From NCBI RefSeq assembly GCF_963678635.1, contig NC_087067.1:15507639-15571638 (forward strand): DNA of 64,000 bases, in the 5' to 3' direction. This document shows positions 22,494 to 33,727 of the stretch, one piece after another. Position numbers and translations under genes: made by a program. How positions within the stretch are numbered: the stretch's first letter is position 1; every line of letters starts with the position of its first letter. The notes under the pieces were generated by a model. The model saw only the letters and a list, made by a program, of their open reading frames with translations. It searched no databases and was not told the DNA's origin. Origin of the DNA: Symsagittifera roscoffensis (lineage: Eukaryota; Xenacoelomorpha; Acoela; Convolutidae).

Positions 22494-25400
22494 ATGGTGG
22501 CAGACACAGCTTTGTATCAAGTACTGGAAGTGAGCCCCAATGCGACAGATGCACAGATTAAGAAGCAGTACCATAGGTTGGCTAAAAAGTATCATCCGGA
22601 CAAGAATCACCAGGGAGCAGCTGAGGCGGAGGAGAAATTGAAGGAGGTGAATTTGGCGTACGAGGTGCTGAGTGACTCATCTAAGAGGGCCATGTATGAC
22701 AGGTATGAAATGAAAGTCCCATTTGAAAAATCCCCTCCTTAGATTAATTAACTGAACTCCCAATCCAGTTTTTGGAGCTTTATTTAGCGTTTCCTTGGCA
22801 ATAGAAAGTTTATAATATTCAAAAGCAACCTTCAAAAGTTAGTAAAATTTTTTAATTATTTTTTGATTTTTTTGTTCCAAGCGGTGAAAATGAGGAAAAG
22901 CTTTGTATTCGGGTGTGTTCTAGTTTTTTACTTTTTGTCTTCCACACAAAGTCATGTATCAAAAAGAATCATCAGACTGGGTTGAGTGATATACCATATT
23001 GAATCCCTTTCAGTCGTGATTTGAGCGTCAAAAATTTTCCCATTGTCGAGAAAAAATTTTGGTTTTTCCGTCTAATTTTGAGGGAGCGAGTAATCTTTGT
23101 TATAGGAAAAATTACTTTTGTGAAGACTTACAAAACTTGATTTTAATAGTTCATGTAGCGCTTGCTTGGCAATAAAGGTTTTCTTTAAAAAAATAAAATA
23201 CAGTTTTTGTTCGGTATTCATTTTTCAAAAAAAATATTGTCCATCTTGCCTATTTCACTAACTTTCTACGCGTTTGTATGGTTCTCTAAACTGTATACTA
23301 AAAACGACGCTACTTTGAAAAAAGAAAGGAAAAAACCCTTATATATATTTTTTAATGAATATGGTCTGAACATTCTGTGCTACTTGCACAGTAAACGGCT
23401 ACCCTTCTTTTTTTTCCTCGTTAGTTTTCCCCGGAAAAGCTTTGTTTTTCCTCGTCACTCCATACACCATGCTCAAAAACCGGCGCAGATTCTTAAAAAA
23501 CTCTTGATTTTCTAAAAAATAACTCTTGTTTAAGTGCTACTTGCAAAACAACCGGCTACTCTCGTTTGAGGGGTATTTGAAACTATACTTACAATAAATT
23601 GAATCTTCTTATCCATTCCACTCTATAGTTTCTACTAAAAAATCTGCACTCCCTAAAAACAAATTATTGTCGTCCAAACCAGGCAGTTTTTAAAAACGCA
23701 GTCTTTCTATTTGTTAAATGTAGACTGTAAATTCAATTTCGCTTTAGTTTTTTGTAATGAAGTCGAATTTTTTGGCTGAATTTTCTGCTGAAAGATCTCC
23801 TTCCCTTTTAAAGAGCGCTGGTTGTTAGTTTATATTAATTTATACTCAACGTGTTCTTAATTTTTTTAAGGTACGGAATGGATGCAGTCAAAGACTCGTC
23901 GGGAGGTGCTTCGGGACACATGGACGATGTATTCGGACACTTCTTCGGATCCTCGGGGGGCATGGGAGGTGGCGGCGGACACCCCTTTGAAGACATGTTC
24001 TCTCCCTTCGGTGGGTTTGGCGGCGGAGGAAGAGGTAGACGCCAGCAGCCAACCAAGGGCAAAGATGTGATACACCCCCTTAAGTCAGTTTTTTTTCTTA
24101 TTTTTCAGTATTAACTTTTGAACATTTGCATTTGAAACGAAATTGAGCTTCTCTCTCGGCATCAGCAGCTGAAGTGATTTGAACTGCGGTTGCATGGTTG
24201 AGTTGCGGCCGATGTGAGTTTGAACCGGTTAAATATTTGTTATGTTTGTTTTCAGAGTTAGCCTGGAAGATCTCTACAAAGGCAAGACGAGCAAAATACA
24301 GCTGAACAAGACAGTTCTTTGCAAAAAATGCAATGGGTAAGTTCCTGGCTTTTATTGTTGTGAAATTACAAATATTTATCTACTGGCAAAACATAAATTG
24401 AAACAGCAAAGCAAAGGCCAAAATTTTAATTAATTAACTCCTTACATATCTGACGTTGCCGCAGAAATGCTATCACCTAAATGAAGAAGTCAGTTTATTG
24501 CAATGAAATTAGAGAATTTATGACAAATGTTAGATTAAATTAATCATGAGTTATGCCTGAAAATTTGGGAGAATACTTATTCTGAGAAACAAATACCTGT
24601 GTTAAATGTGTTTGTATAGACAAGGAGGGAAGCCTGGATCTGTGAGTGTGTGTCGCGAGTGTGAGGGTCAAGGACGGGTTATCAAAGTTCGGCAGCTGGG
24701 ACCTGGATTCGTGCAACAGTTCCAGACAGAATGCTCCGCCTGTAACGGACAAGGTCAGTCTTTTTTATTGGCTGCTATACTTATGACAGAAGAGCCGAAT
24801 AGCAGAAATGTTTTATTCAATTGAAAGCCGCTAAACTCAGAATGCAATTGACTGAATGGTCGGTCACTCTTTCCTGTTGGAGTTTTAGTACTGGATTCTG
24901 ATTGGCTGATATAATTTTCTGCTATTTGGGTCTTTAGCCATGAGGGTTTCTCCTTAGTCGTTTTTGCTGCAGTTGCTGCTATCCCTTGAGAAATCAAATG
25001 GCCTTAAATTTATGGAATGGTCTTGATTTATGGAAACAAAAATCAGCCTCCAAGACTGGCGTTTCCTTTTTTACCACTTGTGGACGAAAAGTTTTTAATA
25101 TGCTTCTGGGTTTTCTAATTATCCAAATCTGTTTTACAGCCAAATTCCAATCAAAGAGCAGTTCGAGTACTTTTTTCCACATACCTTTAAAAAAGTGTTT
25201 TTTTTTTCTGATTCATATGAGCTTTTTGGGGTCCTATGTTTACCTTGATGATGCTGATAGCAATAATGCATGAATGTATTTTTGATTGCAGTGTGTATTT
25301 TTGTGCTGATTGTATGTTGACGATGAGACTTTTTAGGAAACAAGATACCGGAGAAGGACAAGTGTAAGACGTGTAATGGGTTGAAGGTGGTCAAAGAGGT

Positions 25401-28400
25401 GAAGATTCTGGAGGTTCCCATCAAGAGGGGATCCAGACACGATCAGCGAATCACTCTCAGGGAAGAGGGAGACCAACAGGTACAGTCCATGTGCTGTTAA
25501 AGCAGGGCGGCAGTTATGTTTGTGTTGTACGAGCCCATCAATGAGTACAACTCTTGAACTAAAATAAAGAACCAATTAAGTAATCTAAAAAAAACGGAGA
25601 GCTGAAAAGCTAACAAGCAATTTAGTATGAATTTATAACTTGCTGTTTTATTTTTAAAAATGTAGTAGTTTCGGCGTTCAATAGATATTACGTTTCTATT
25701 GCAACTACGATGTTGATTTCTTGTCCTCGCGATGAGCAAATGTATTGTAATAGGGGGGTCGTGGGTTGTGAAGAGTCGATGAACGTAGTTCGGACCTTTT
25801 TTTTTTAGGTCGCGATGATGTTTTTTGAGCAGAAAAAGTGGAAAGGTAGTGCATATTTGAGCAGCAAAATGCACTATCGGGAGCAAAAGTATATATGTCA
25901 CAAAAAAGTGATGAACTTCTAGTTTGAAAAATGGAATTTAATAATCGAATTTCCCTACAAAATGCAATAGTTTTACCTATTGATCCAGTTTTCTCAAATT
26001 GGTTTTATCTTTTTTCAAAAAGTTGCAATCATAAATTGTTCTAGAAATATATGGCCATCTTTTTTTCATCGACATATGCATATTGAGATTTAAAAAAAAC
26101 AAGGCAGTTTTCTGTTTCCTTGCGTTCATTGACTCTTCTCGAACTGCCTGTTGGCTTTGTTTGAATTTTTTAGACTCCTCAGTACGTTCTAGACTCCTCA
26201 GAACAAATATTTAGACTCCTCAGTACGTTCTGGCGAATCATTTGGACTGTTGCGAATGGTTTTAGTGTCCAAGATTGTGAAGACAAAGGCTCTCGGACTG
26301 ATTCCGACGAGAAGTCCATTTTTTCTACAACTTGAAAATTTAGTTCTTAGAAATATTTATTTGTCGGAATATCGTCCGTCAGCTTTTTGTAGGCTTATTT
26401 TCCAAATCTCTAATTTTCTTCTGACTTAGACAAATCTCATTACTACTGAAGGTCATTTGGTTTAGTCTGTAATTTGTAAAATATATCACCTCTGATTTTG
26501 TATAATTCCGTTTTTATTTTTTTTGTCAGTTTTTTTCATTTAAAGAGTAATGCGGCCTAAAGGTTTTTCTGCTAATGTTATATTGGCTTAGTCACTTTAT
26601 TTTTCGTTGTTTGAAGGGCTATAATATACTTTTTTAAATTCTGTATAATACAGGAGTGAGGGAGGGCGTAAAATTTTCGAATTTAAGAAAAATCTTTTAT
26701 CAAACTTCAGTTTTCGGTTCAAAGGCTGTCTTATTCTTTCTGCTCGAAAGTTGTTGCTTATGCCGACGTTTTTGTTTTTCAGTTTGTTTTTGTTAAATTT
26801 AACAGAATTAGAGATAAAGAGGAAAATTTTGATGGATGTAGTTTTATTGAGGCTCTTTTATTATTTTGACGATTTATTGGCTTCGCCTTATTTTCTGTCC
26901 ACTACCTTGTAAACATATGTTTTAGTTGTACCGCAATTGGTGCGAAAGTTTGCTTTGTTTCCGAGCTTGAGAGCGTAGTGTGTTAGTACGAACCTTTTTT
27001 GTCCAACCTAACTCGCAAGTAAAAGTGTTCATTCAAAGTGTTCACTTATTTAGTGGCGCTTTTGCTATAATTTCGATATTTAGTATTGGAAATTTCATAG
27101 CATCTGTTCTCTGCTTTATTTGTGGCGAATGTTTGGTATTTGTTAAGCATCGTTGGCTCTGTTAGTGAGTGAGACTTATAATCTCGATGTCTTAGATCGA
27201 ATCCTAGACTAAGCCGAATTTTCATTAATTCAAGGCTTTTTTCTATTTTTTCTTATTGCACTTTATAGAGCTGCTTTTTTCGTGGTCTTGATAGTGTTCG
27301 CGAATCACAGCTTCGCTCCTGTGTACCATATAAGACTATGGTGCTAAATAAAATCGTATGTTTTAGCGTTCGTGTAAAAACCATAAATTTAAGCATTGGA
27401 AATTTTATAGCATCTGTTCTCTGCTTTATTTGTGGCGAACGTTTGGTATTTGTTAAACATCCGTGGCTCTGTTAGTGAGTGAGACTTATAATCTCTTGGT
27501 TGCAGATCGAATCCGAGACTCAGCCGAATTTTTACTAATTCAAGGCTTCCTACTTTTTCTTATTGCCCTTTATAGAGCTGCTTTTTTCGTTTTCTTGCTG
27601 GTGATTTTGGACGAATAGCAAAAACAAATATTTCAATTTAATACATGTTTAAAACGTTTTTGATGTTTTTTATTAAATTAAAACACTTTGGAGACCACCC
27701 TGGTGTAATTTATTTCGAGACAAGTTATGATATGCGGACGCCCCCCTCCCCTCAGGGTTTCGACCCCCAGCCGACCTTTTTGGTTCTTTTTATGAAATCA
27801 TTTTTTGGCTGATCGACCCTTAAATTTTTCTAAAGGAGCCTTGGGCACCAATGTACACTAATTTTGAGGGGTAGCGCGCGCCAAAAAAACGCGGTTTTTC
27901 GTCGAAACTTTCCAAAAAGTGCACAAAAACGGCGTTTTTGACCTTTTTTTATAAAAAATTCGCTTGCGTCGCTAAAGTTTTTGTCAAAATAGGGTCTCTA
28001 TAGTGTTTTGAGACCGCTCGGGAACTCAATTTGGTCGGCCTAAAAAATGTCGACTAATATTTCAAACAATTTTTGAAAATCCGCCGCACCTCGAAAAAAT
28101 CCTAGATCCACCCCTGTGTGTAGGGGGATGCAACTTTGAATCTGTGTAAAAGATGCTCTATCATGCAGAATATGTTGATCTTTGATGTGTTTCGCTTTAG
28201 ATTATATTTCTTAAATTATCTTAATGGTGAATTGAGACTGACATTTTCAAATGTGTTATATTGTCAAATATGTTGTAGCCTGGTATGGAGCCCGGAGACG
28301 TGGTCATTATCTTGGCAGAACAAACGCACAAAACCTTCACGCGGAAGGGAGATCACTTGATCTACAACATGCAGCTCACACTCTCAGAGGCTCTCTGTGG

Positions 28401-31400
28401 ATTCGACCACGTGATCAAACACCTCGACGGACGCACAGTTGTCTTGTCCAGACCAGCCGGCCAGGTAATGCCCAGTGTGGGTTGGGGGGGGGGGGGACAC
28501 TTTACAGGACCGACCAGAAACTTTTTACGAGACCTAAAACTGGCGGATTTTATTGCTCATTTGCATCCAATTTATATATCATTAATTCTGATTGGCTGAA
28601 AAGTTTTCGGCTCTTTTCCAGTTCCCCCCTTTCAAATTCAATTTTGAAAAGCTTATTTAACATTGTCATATGGCCACGAAATTTGGCGTGGTGAACAAAT
28701 CGACAATTGTGAACAAATTTGTTCTTCATACTTTAAAGCGTAACATCACGCATTTAGCCGTAATAACACGTAAAACAAACATAAAACTCGGTATTTTGAA
28801 AGGGGGGAACTGGAAAAGAGCCAAGTTTTCGCACAAGAGGGTTTCCCCTTCCAATCACAAATAGTTTTCATTAATTTTGTTGATGGACTTATTGCATTGT
28901 GGTCTACCCTCGCCCTGGTTAATAATCACTAAACTTATAAAACATTTTAACCAGGTAACAGACCTACCCTCGCCCTGGTTAATAATCACTTAACTTATAA
29001 AAACACTTTAACCATACTAGAACCGTTTGGTTTAACGTCTCAAACGCTTTTAATGTCAAAATTTTATTTTCTAAAAAAATTTGGAATTAGCATTAATCAA
29101 CAAGTATTTGCTTTTTGAGGTCAGCTTTCCGCTCTTTTCTATTATAACCCCAGATTAGTAAATGAGTGTCCATGAAGCAGAAGGTTTAGGGTTCGATCCC
29201 TGTTTTTTTTTTCAATGCTCATCTTTAATGGCATTTTTCTCAATTTCCCCAATTTTTATTCCCTATTTTTGCCTGTTTTTTTTCGAATTTCATAGTGAGA
29301 GGGCGAGTGCTTTATCTAATAAGGTTATTTAGTCTGAATTCGGATGCCAAAAGTTATTTTAGAAAAGTTATCTCAGTGTCGAGGAAAACTGGTCTGCAGT
29401 AGTGGCTTGTTTTTCCGAGCTCCCAAAATACTAAGACCCTTTTCAGCTAAAAATTTCTGAGGCGCAGGCAATTGTTTTGAAATAACAGCGCTATGAATGA
29501 CGTTTTAGGGCACTTGAAATGTTTCTACAAAGAGATTCAAGTTTTTGGCGCGAGTTGCCCTCTTAAGATTTTTGGAGCCGAAGTGGATTTTTGAAAAATA
29601 ATAACAAAGAGCGACGTTTTCAGTGGTCAGTGTGTCCAATCCCTAGAAGGTACCCCTAAATCCCGCTCCCTCCAAATCTGCTGCTGTGAAGAATTATAAT
29701 TGTTTTCTCGTTTTTTTTTCAACAGGATTACACGACAGTTGCTTATTTGAAATGACAATTTGCAGGTAATGGACAACAACGGACTCTGCATAGTACCGGG
29801 CGAGGGCATGCCCAAATATGGAAAGGCTGCTGACCCCGACACGGGCTTGGTACCGAGGGGTGACCTGTACGTAACATGTGACGTCAAATTCCCAGACAGG
29901 ATTGAAGACTCAGATGTGAGATAATCTTGTAGAAAAATTTCAATCCAAAAATAATATTCAACAAAGTTTTGAAACCAAAGTAATTAGCTAGTTGCTGCGT
30001 GCGTAAACCAAAAAGGGGCCTAAGTAAACGGTCTCACCCTCGTCCTCCTAAATAGATCAAGTGAACAACAATATCCCTCCAGAATTAAATGACAAATTCA
30101 AGTAGCCTGCATGTACTTAGTTTGTAATTCTACTAACCTCGGCCTCTTATATTTTGTTTTTTTTTTTGAATATTTTTTTTGATTAATGTTTTTTGGCCTA
30201 AATAATTTCGGCCTATTTTTTATTGGCTGAATAGTTTAATTTTGGGTCGTTCGAGTGAACAATAGTTAATATGCTTTCCTCCGGATCGCACAAAACGTTA
30301 AAAATCTCAGACTAGATTTTATAGTTCAAAGTTTTCATGACAACAATTTTGTTTTTGCTTGATAGTTTTTTTGAATTTTCATTAAGAGCCATTCAATGTG
30401 TTTTTGGACGTGTTTTCAGTAAATAAAACATTATTCTAGACAACATTTCATTTTGTTTGGACTTAGTTGCTTCTTTTCCTTTCCTATCTGCTAGCTTGCA
30501 ATGCTATTTTTGTGGAATCGCATGTGATGCGAAGCTCTGCTTCGCCTCTGTGTTAAAAAAATTTTTTTGATTCCTTGAATCTGTTTTTATTCCACTGAAA
30601 TGCTGAAAGCATCTGATGTTCGCATCATTTTGTTTCAAGTATTTGGTTTTAATTTTTAACAAGAGATGAGTTTTGTCTTATTTGGGCCTTGCGTCTTCAA
30701 AATCAAAGTCGCCATTACTCTTTCAATAACCAGTTTTTTCGAGTTATTGAGTTTTCAGGCTAAAAATTTGGTCAAATGTTGGAGGGTTTAACGAGAGGAC
30801 AAAGACTTGCTCAGTTTTCCGAAATTTTGTTTGTTACTATGTGTATATCTTTACTTCGGTCTAGCCTCGTAGTATTCGTGTTTGTATGGTACGTTAAATG
30901 TTATTTGTTTACGAAGTTCTTGAGTTATTGAACCGTAACAACTTCCGGGCCTCGTGTTTTCAGTATGTATGAAGATGACTTTTTCCTTTAAAAATTACAT
31001 TGTTGCACTTTTCTTTGTCTGATCAAATTTTTTTCGGCGAGTTGCCAATTCACGGATTTTTCTTGAACTGCGAGCAATTTTCATTACAGATGCAAAGGCT
31101 TTTCCTTGTAGTTTCAGGGAAAATCATTTTTTTTTTTGGCTGAACTGATTGTCGGTTTTGTTTCCGCTTTGTAATTTCTGGTCCGTTGCTATTTTATTTT
31201 ACTTACGTTTTTATGTGTTGTTTAGCAAGTGATGCCAAGCTCTGCTTCGCCTCTGTGTATGACTTATACCATTACAAAAATTTGAAATTCAGAAAGCTTC
31301 AAAGTCATTTTTGTTTCAGTGTAATTTGGAAGCTGACATTTTCAAAAAGTATTTTTTCGTTTTTCTTGAGCTACTTAACTTTTTTCCAGCTCTATGGGTA

Positions 31401-33727
31401 TAACATCAAAATGAAGAATTCCATTTTTTTTCTTTCTTCTTTTTTATCCTTGTGATAAGCTAGGGTATTGCAATCGGGTACTAGACTTTTTCCGCGAAGA
31501 ACTTAGTTCACAGAACGGACTCCTTAGTCAATAGTTTTTTTAAGACTGTTTTTTTTTCTGTGCTGGATGTCGGCTTTAATTTTGTCGGCTTATTTTCCGA
31601 ATGGTTTATTCGATCTACTTTCTTTGGTATTATGTGGGAGTGATTGATTTCTTATACAGAAATTTTTCGTTCTTTTTGCTTTTTTAATTTAAGTAACAGA
31701 ATTGGTTCTAACTTTTTTTGTTTTCGGTTGTTTGATCGAATGTTTTTATTGCATTTTTTGGTACAGCTAAAATAGCTTGTTATTTTTTGCACATTTATTG
31801 TGATGTTTTTCGACTTTTTATCTTGTAAATTTTCTTCTCTAGCCCATTTTGTAAAGACATTTCAAAAATATAGACCAAGCAAGCCTCAAACCCTATCAAG
31901 GAGAATCAAATCAACTAAAATTTTTGGTAATTTTTTTCAAATTTGCTAGACGCATTTGTTGTTTTACTCTGTCAACTTGAATTGCTGTCTGCTACTTTTA
32001 CTGATTAACTTGTTGCGTTCCTTTAGTTTAAAGTAGTTTCAATGTGTTAAAAGTGTTCGTTCGTTTTTATAAATGGTTCAATGATACGACTTTTTTTTCT
32101 TTTTTAATCAATATTAGCTTAATTGCATTTTTTTTAAAAGTTTTTTAACCTTACCTTTCTTTGAACCTTGTTTCTGTCTGACCGGGGTTTCTTGTTCTTA
32201 GGAATTAAAATTGGCGTTTGTTTTTAGCGCAGAACTTTTTAAAATCATTTGTTTCTCCTCAGTAGCGTCTCCTCCTTGTTTTTACATTTTTGTTTGATTC
32301 GAGTTTTTTTGAGCAATTTTTTCAGGTAATGTGTGGCGTTTGTTTAATCTTACTTGTTTTGGTTCTTGCAAATGATATAAAATTATTCGGTTATTGTATT
32401 TTGTATTATCTGAAAAAAAAAAGAATTCGTTTATTTCATCAGTGTGCTGTTTACAAATAATTTCATCGCGTGTATTCTATATCGCTGGGAGGTTTAAAAC
32501 TTCAGTTGGAGTCAAATTGGTTTTGTTGCTTGTTTAATTTTCAAATTTTTTTCCAACCTCATTTTTGAAAATTTTTCCTGGACATATTTTTTTCCATCGC
32601 AAGTGGTGCGAAGCGCTGCTTCGCCGTTGTGTTTTGAATTGGTTTGTTCAATTTCCTGTGGTTGATTTTTTAGAGGAACTATTTAATTGTTTTATTCTCT
32701 TAGGTTTATTGCGATGCTTCAATTCTCCTAATTTTTGGGATGCTTTTTTCTTAAAGCTGGTCGGTTTCTAAAAGCGAGCGTGGTGTTATATTACGAATCA
32801 TTTTTGTCTAACGGAACTCGCAAATAAAAGTGCTCATTTGGTGGCTTTTTGGGATTTTCCCAATTTCTGACATTTTTAGAGAATCTATAGCTGCTTTATT
32901 GATGGCTAGTGATAGTATAATTTCAATAGACCGTGGCGCAAATGTTATTACATGAGACCCATAATATGGAGGTCGGAGGTGCAATTCCGGCACAAAGAAC
33001 TTGTTTTACTTTTCTCTGGTGGCAGTTTTGCTGCAAAGCATTGGCAATTTAATAGCAACTGTAGCTTCTCTATTGGTAGCTAGGTTAGTATAATTTCAAT
33101 CGATCGTGGCGCAGATACGAGGACGTGAGGGTCCTAATCTCTAGGTTTGAGGTTAGATTCCGGTTCACTAAAAGTTTTATTTGTTAAGACTTAGTTGTTT
33201 TTTTTCTAGTTATTTGCTTTTTCGGAGGTTCTTGTTGCGGCTTCCTTCCTCGTGTTTGCAGCTTCGGCTTAGTAGAAAATTTTGGAGTTTTTTTAGGATT
33301 TTAAATGGAAGAGTTCCAATGATACCAGCTATTCAATTCTTCTCGGAGAACCGCTCCTTTGACCCTGTTTTCTCGGCTAAACATATCTCACCCTCTAGCA
33401 ATGACCACGGATCACGGAGGACTTCAAACCAACATTTTTTTGGTTGAGAGGCAGAGATCTAGGCTTTTTTCATCACTGTTCCCCATTTATTTGGCGTCTG
33501 TTTAGAAACTAGAGAAATTTCTACCTGCTCGGCCAGTTTACGACATGACACCTCATGGACCAGAAGGAGTGCTAGAAGACGTGGACATGATGGAATATGA
33601 CGTGGAGGCCAATGGAGCTCACGCCCACCACCACGCCCACAGTAGTCCCTTCGGGGGCCCAGGAGGCGACTCAGACAGTGACGATGACGCGGGGGGTCCT
33701 AGAGTACAGCAATGTGCGACTGCTTAA
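22494..33727 (+). CDS. DNAJA2: Type A (DNAJA2-like) DnaJ/Hsp40 co-chaperone, complete gene
   Basis: This is a cytosolic J-domain partner that delivers substrates to Hsp70 and stimulates its ATPase. There are eight coding exons: 22494-22702, 23871-24083, 24256-24336, 24620-24753, 25337-25479, 28279-28464, 29766-29915 and 33506-33727. All have GT/AG borders and consistent phases, giving 445 residues. The J domain (about 5-70) has HPD at 34-36, and a Gly/Phe-rich linker runs to about 130. [13 protein letters not shown] opens the first substrate-binding domain. The four zinc motifs start at C163, C179, C206 and C222. C-terminal domains with EPGD and GEGMP follow, then KFLPARP, a His- and Asp-rich tail, and the C-terminal CATA, a likely CaaX prenylation signal. 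DNAJA2 is favoured over DNAJA1 by VIHPLKVSLEDLY and the VQ.C tail. Exon 2 in this copy has a gtcagt donor where units 1 and 2 have gtgagt. It is the only copy with both halves. Confidence 0.93.
24084..24255 (+). other. DnaJ intron 2 in the diverged part of unit 3
   Basis: This short intron (172 bp) shows the clearest differences from the other units. The donor is gtcagt rather than gtgagt, one T is missing from the following run, and several single changes occur before the acceptor. Splicing should still work, since GT and AG are kept. Confidence 0.7.
25766..26075 (+). repeat. Dispersed repeat family A (gaacgtagt...), copy 1
   Basis: It begins agagtcgatgaacgtagt and later contains cttctagtttgaaaaatgg, ttacctattgatccagttttctc and taaattgttctaga. 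The same landmarks occur in the same order at about 35331-35670, 35680-35885, 36081-36290 and 42078-42715. No coding capacity and no clear ends are visible. The class is unknown; it is likely a short non-autonomous element. Confidence 0.6.
26971..27290 (+). mobile_element. tRNA-derived short interspersed element, copy 1
   Basis: The tRNA-like part at about 27153-27215 has an A-box-like region and a B-box-like agatcgaatcc around 27195. About 180 bases before it are shared with other copies: agcgtagtgtgttagtacga, then cctaactcgcaa, then gtgttcactt, then catagcatctgttct. The shared sequence lies 5' of the pol III promoter region, which is unusual for a SINE. Related copies are at about 27366-27600, 32774-33000, 33044-33175, 49600-49860 and, on the minus strand, 50770-51030. 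Confidence 0.7.
27366..27600 (+). mobile_element. tRNA-derived short interspersed element, copy 2
   Basis: It matches copy 1 closely over gcattggaaattttatagca, ctctgctttatttgtggcga and gtgagtgagacttataatct, with a B-box-like gatcgaatccgag near 27504. It lacks the first part of the leader seen in copy 1. The two copies lie in direct orientation about 300 bp apart, either from two insertions or from a local duplication followed by divergence. Confidence 0.7.
27700..28117. mobile_element. Probable degraded DNA-transposon fragment, right end only
   Basis: This is a locally GC-richer block within an AT-rich intron. It ends in ctagatccacccctg, which in reverse reads caggggtggatctag, a terminal sequence often seen in hAT-like and related inverted-repeat elements. 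No matching left terminus was found. It has no reading frame of note. The family assignment is tentative. Confidence 0.35.
28609..28822. mobile_element. MITE with perfect 28 bp terminal inverted repeats and 8 bp target duplication
   Basis: The ends read GGCTCTTTTCCAGTTCCC... and its exact inverse; the match extends for 28 bases. It is flanked on both sides by aagttttc (28601-28608 and 28823-28830). An 8 bp target duplication is typical of hAT-superfamily transposons. The element is 214 bp, non-coding, and sits in DnaJ intron 6. The perfect ends and target site suggest a recent insertion. Relatives are in the Rab3 introns. Confidence 0.88.
28904..29015 (+). repeat. Two-copy tandem repeat, period 60 bp
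   Basis: The sequence ctaccctcgccctggttaat begins at 28904 and again at 28964, and the match continues through aatcact.aacttataaaa. The copies differ at only a few positions. It lies in DnaJ intron 6. Confidence 0.85.
30520..30560 (+). repeat. Hairpin repeat family (gatgcgaagctctgcttcgcc), copy
   Basis: A short inverted repeat, GCGAAGC/GCTTCGC, is followed by ctctgtgtt. The same core recurs near 2850 (and in units 2 and 3), 31215, 32605, 36945, 50080, and inverted near 50675. The core is the most conserved part of a longer, poorly defined repeat. Confidence 0.6.
32774..33000 (+). mobile_element. tRNA-derived short interspersed element, copy 3
   Basis: It starts gcgagcgtggtgttatatta, then cggaactcgcaaataaaagtg, and ends with a tRNA-like block (about 32930-32991) whose B-box-like part reads ggtgcaattccgg. 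It is more diverged than copies 1 and 2, and so probably older. Confidence 0.6.
33044..33175 (+). mobile_element. tRNA-derived short interspersed element, copy 4 (partial)
   Basis: It repeats the second half of copy 3: tagctgctttattgatggct against tagcttctctattggtagct, tataatttcaatagaccgtg against tataatttcaatcgatcgtg, then gaggttagattccggttcac. It is adjacent to copy 3 and in the same orientation. Confidence 0.6.

Larger units (their letters stand above)
16682..24845 (+). repeat. Tandem triplication, unit 3 (8164 bp), with a diverged right end
   Basis: This is the last copy. At 24845 it passes, without a junction, into the native continuation of DnaJ intron 4. From 16682 to about 23810 it is nearly identical to units 1 and 2, with roughly ten small differences noticed. 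From about 23815 to 24845 it differs from both at about 28 positions, roughly 2.7%, while units 1 and 2 still agree with each other. The change in divergence is abrupt and falls in DnaJ intron 1. Confidence 0.93.
25480..28278 (+). other. DnaJ intron 5 (2.8 kb), repeat-rich
   Basis: No exon was found in it. It holds one dispersed repeat of the gaacgtagtgaagactc family (about 25766-26075) and three close repeats of TAGACTCCTCAG at about 26170-26233. It also holds two adjacent tRNA-derived elements (26971-27290 and about 27366-27600) and, at 27700-28115, the end of a probable DNA transposon finishing in gatccacccctg. Confidence 0.7.
29916..33505 (+). other. DnaJ intron 7 (3.6 kb), repeat-rich
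   Basis: This is the largest intron of the gene, with no exon seen. It contains three members of the hairpin family with GCGAAGC...GCTTCGCC (near 30525, 31215 and 32605) and two tRNA-derived elements (32774-33000 and 33044-33175). It also contains long T-rich stretches. It ends in tctgtttag before exon 8. Confidence 0.7.

Noticed and set aside
29150-29210. Sequence with a good B box (agggttcgatccctg) in DnaJ intron 6, considered as a tRNA gene
   Set aside because: No pairing acceptor stem or anticodon arm was found; probably another fragment of a tRNA-derived repeat.
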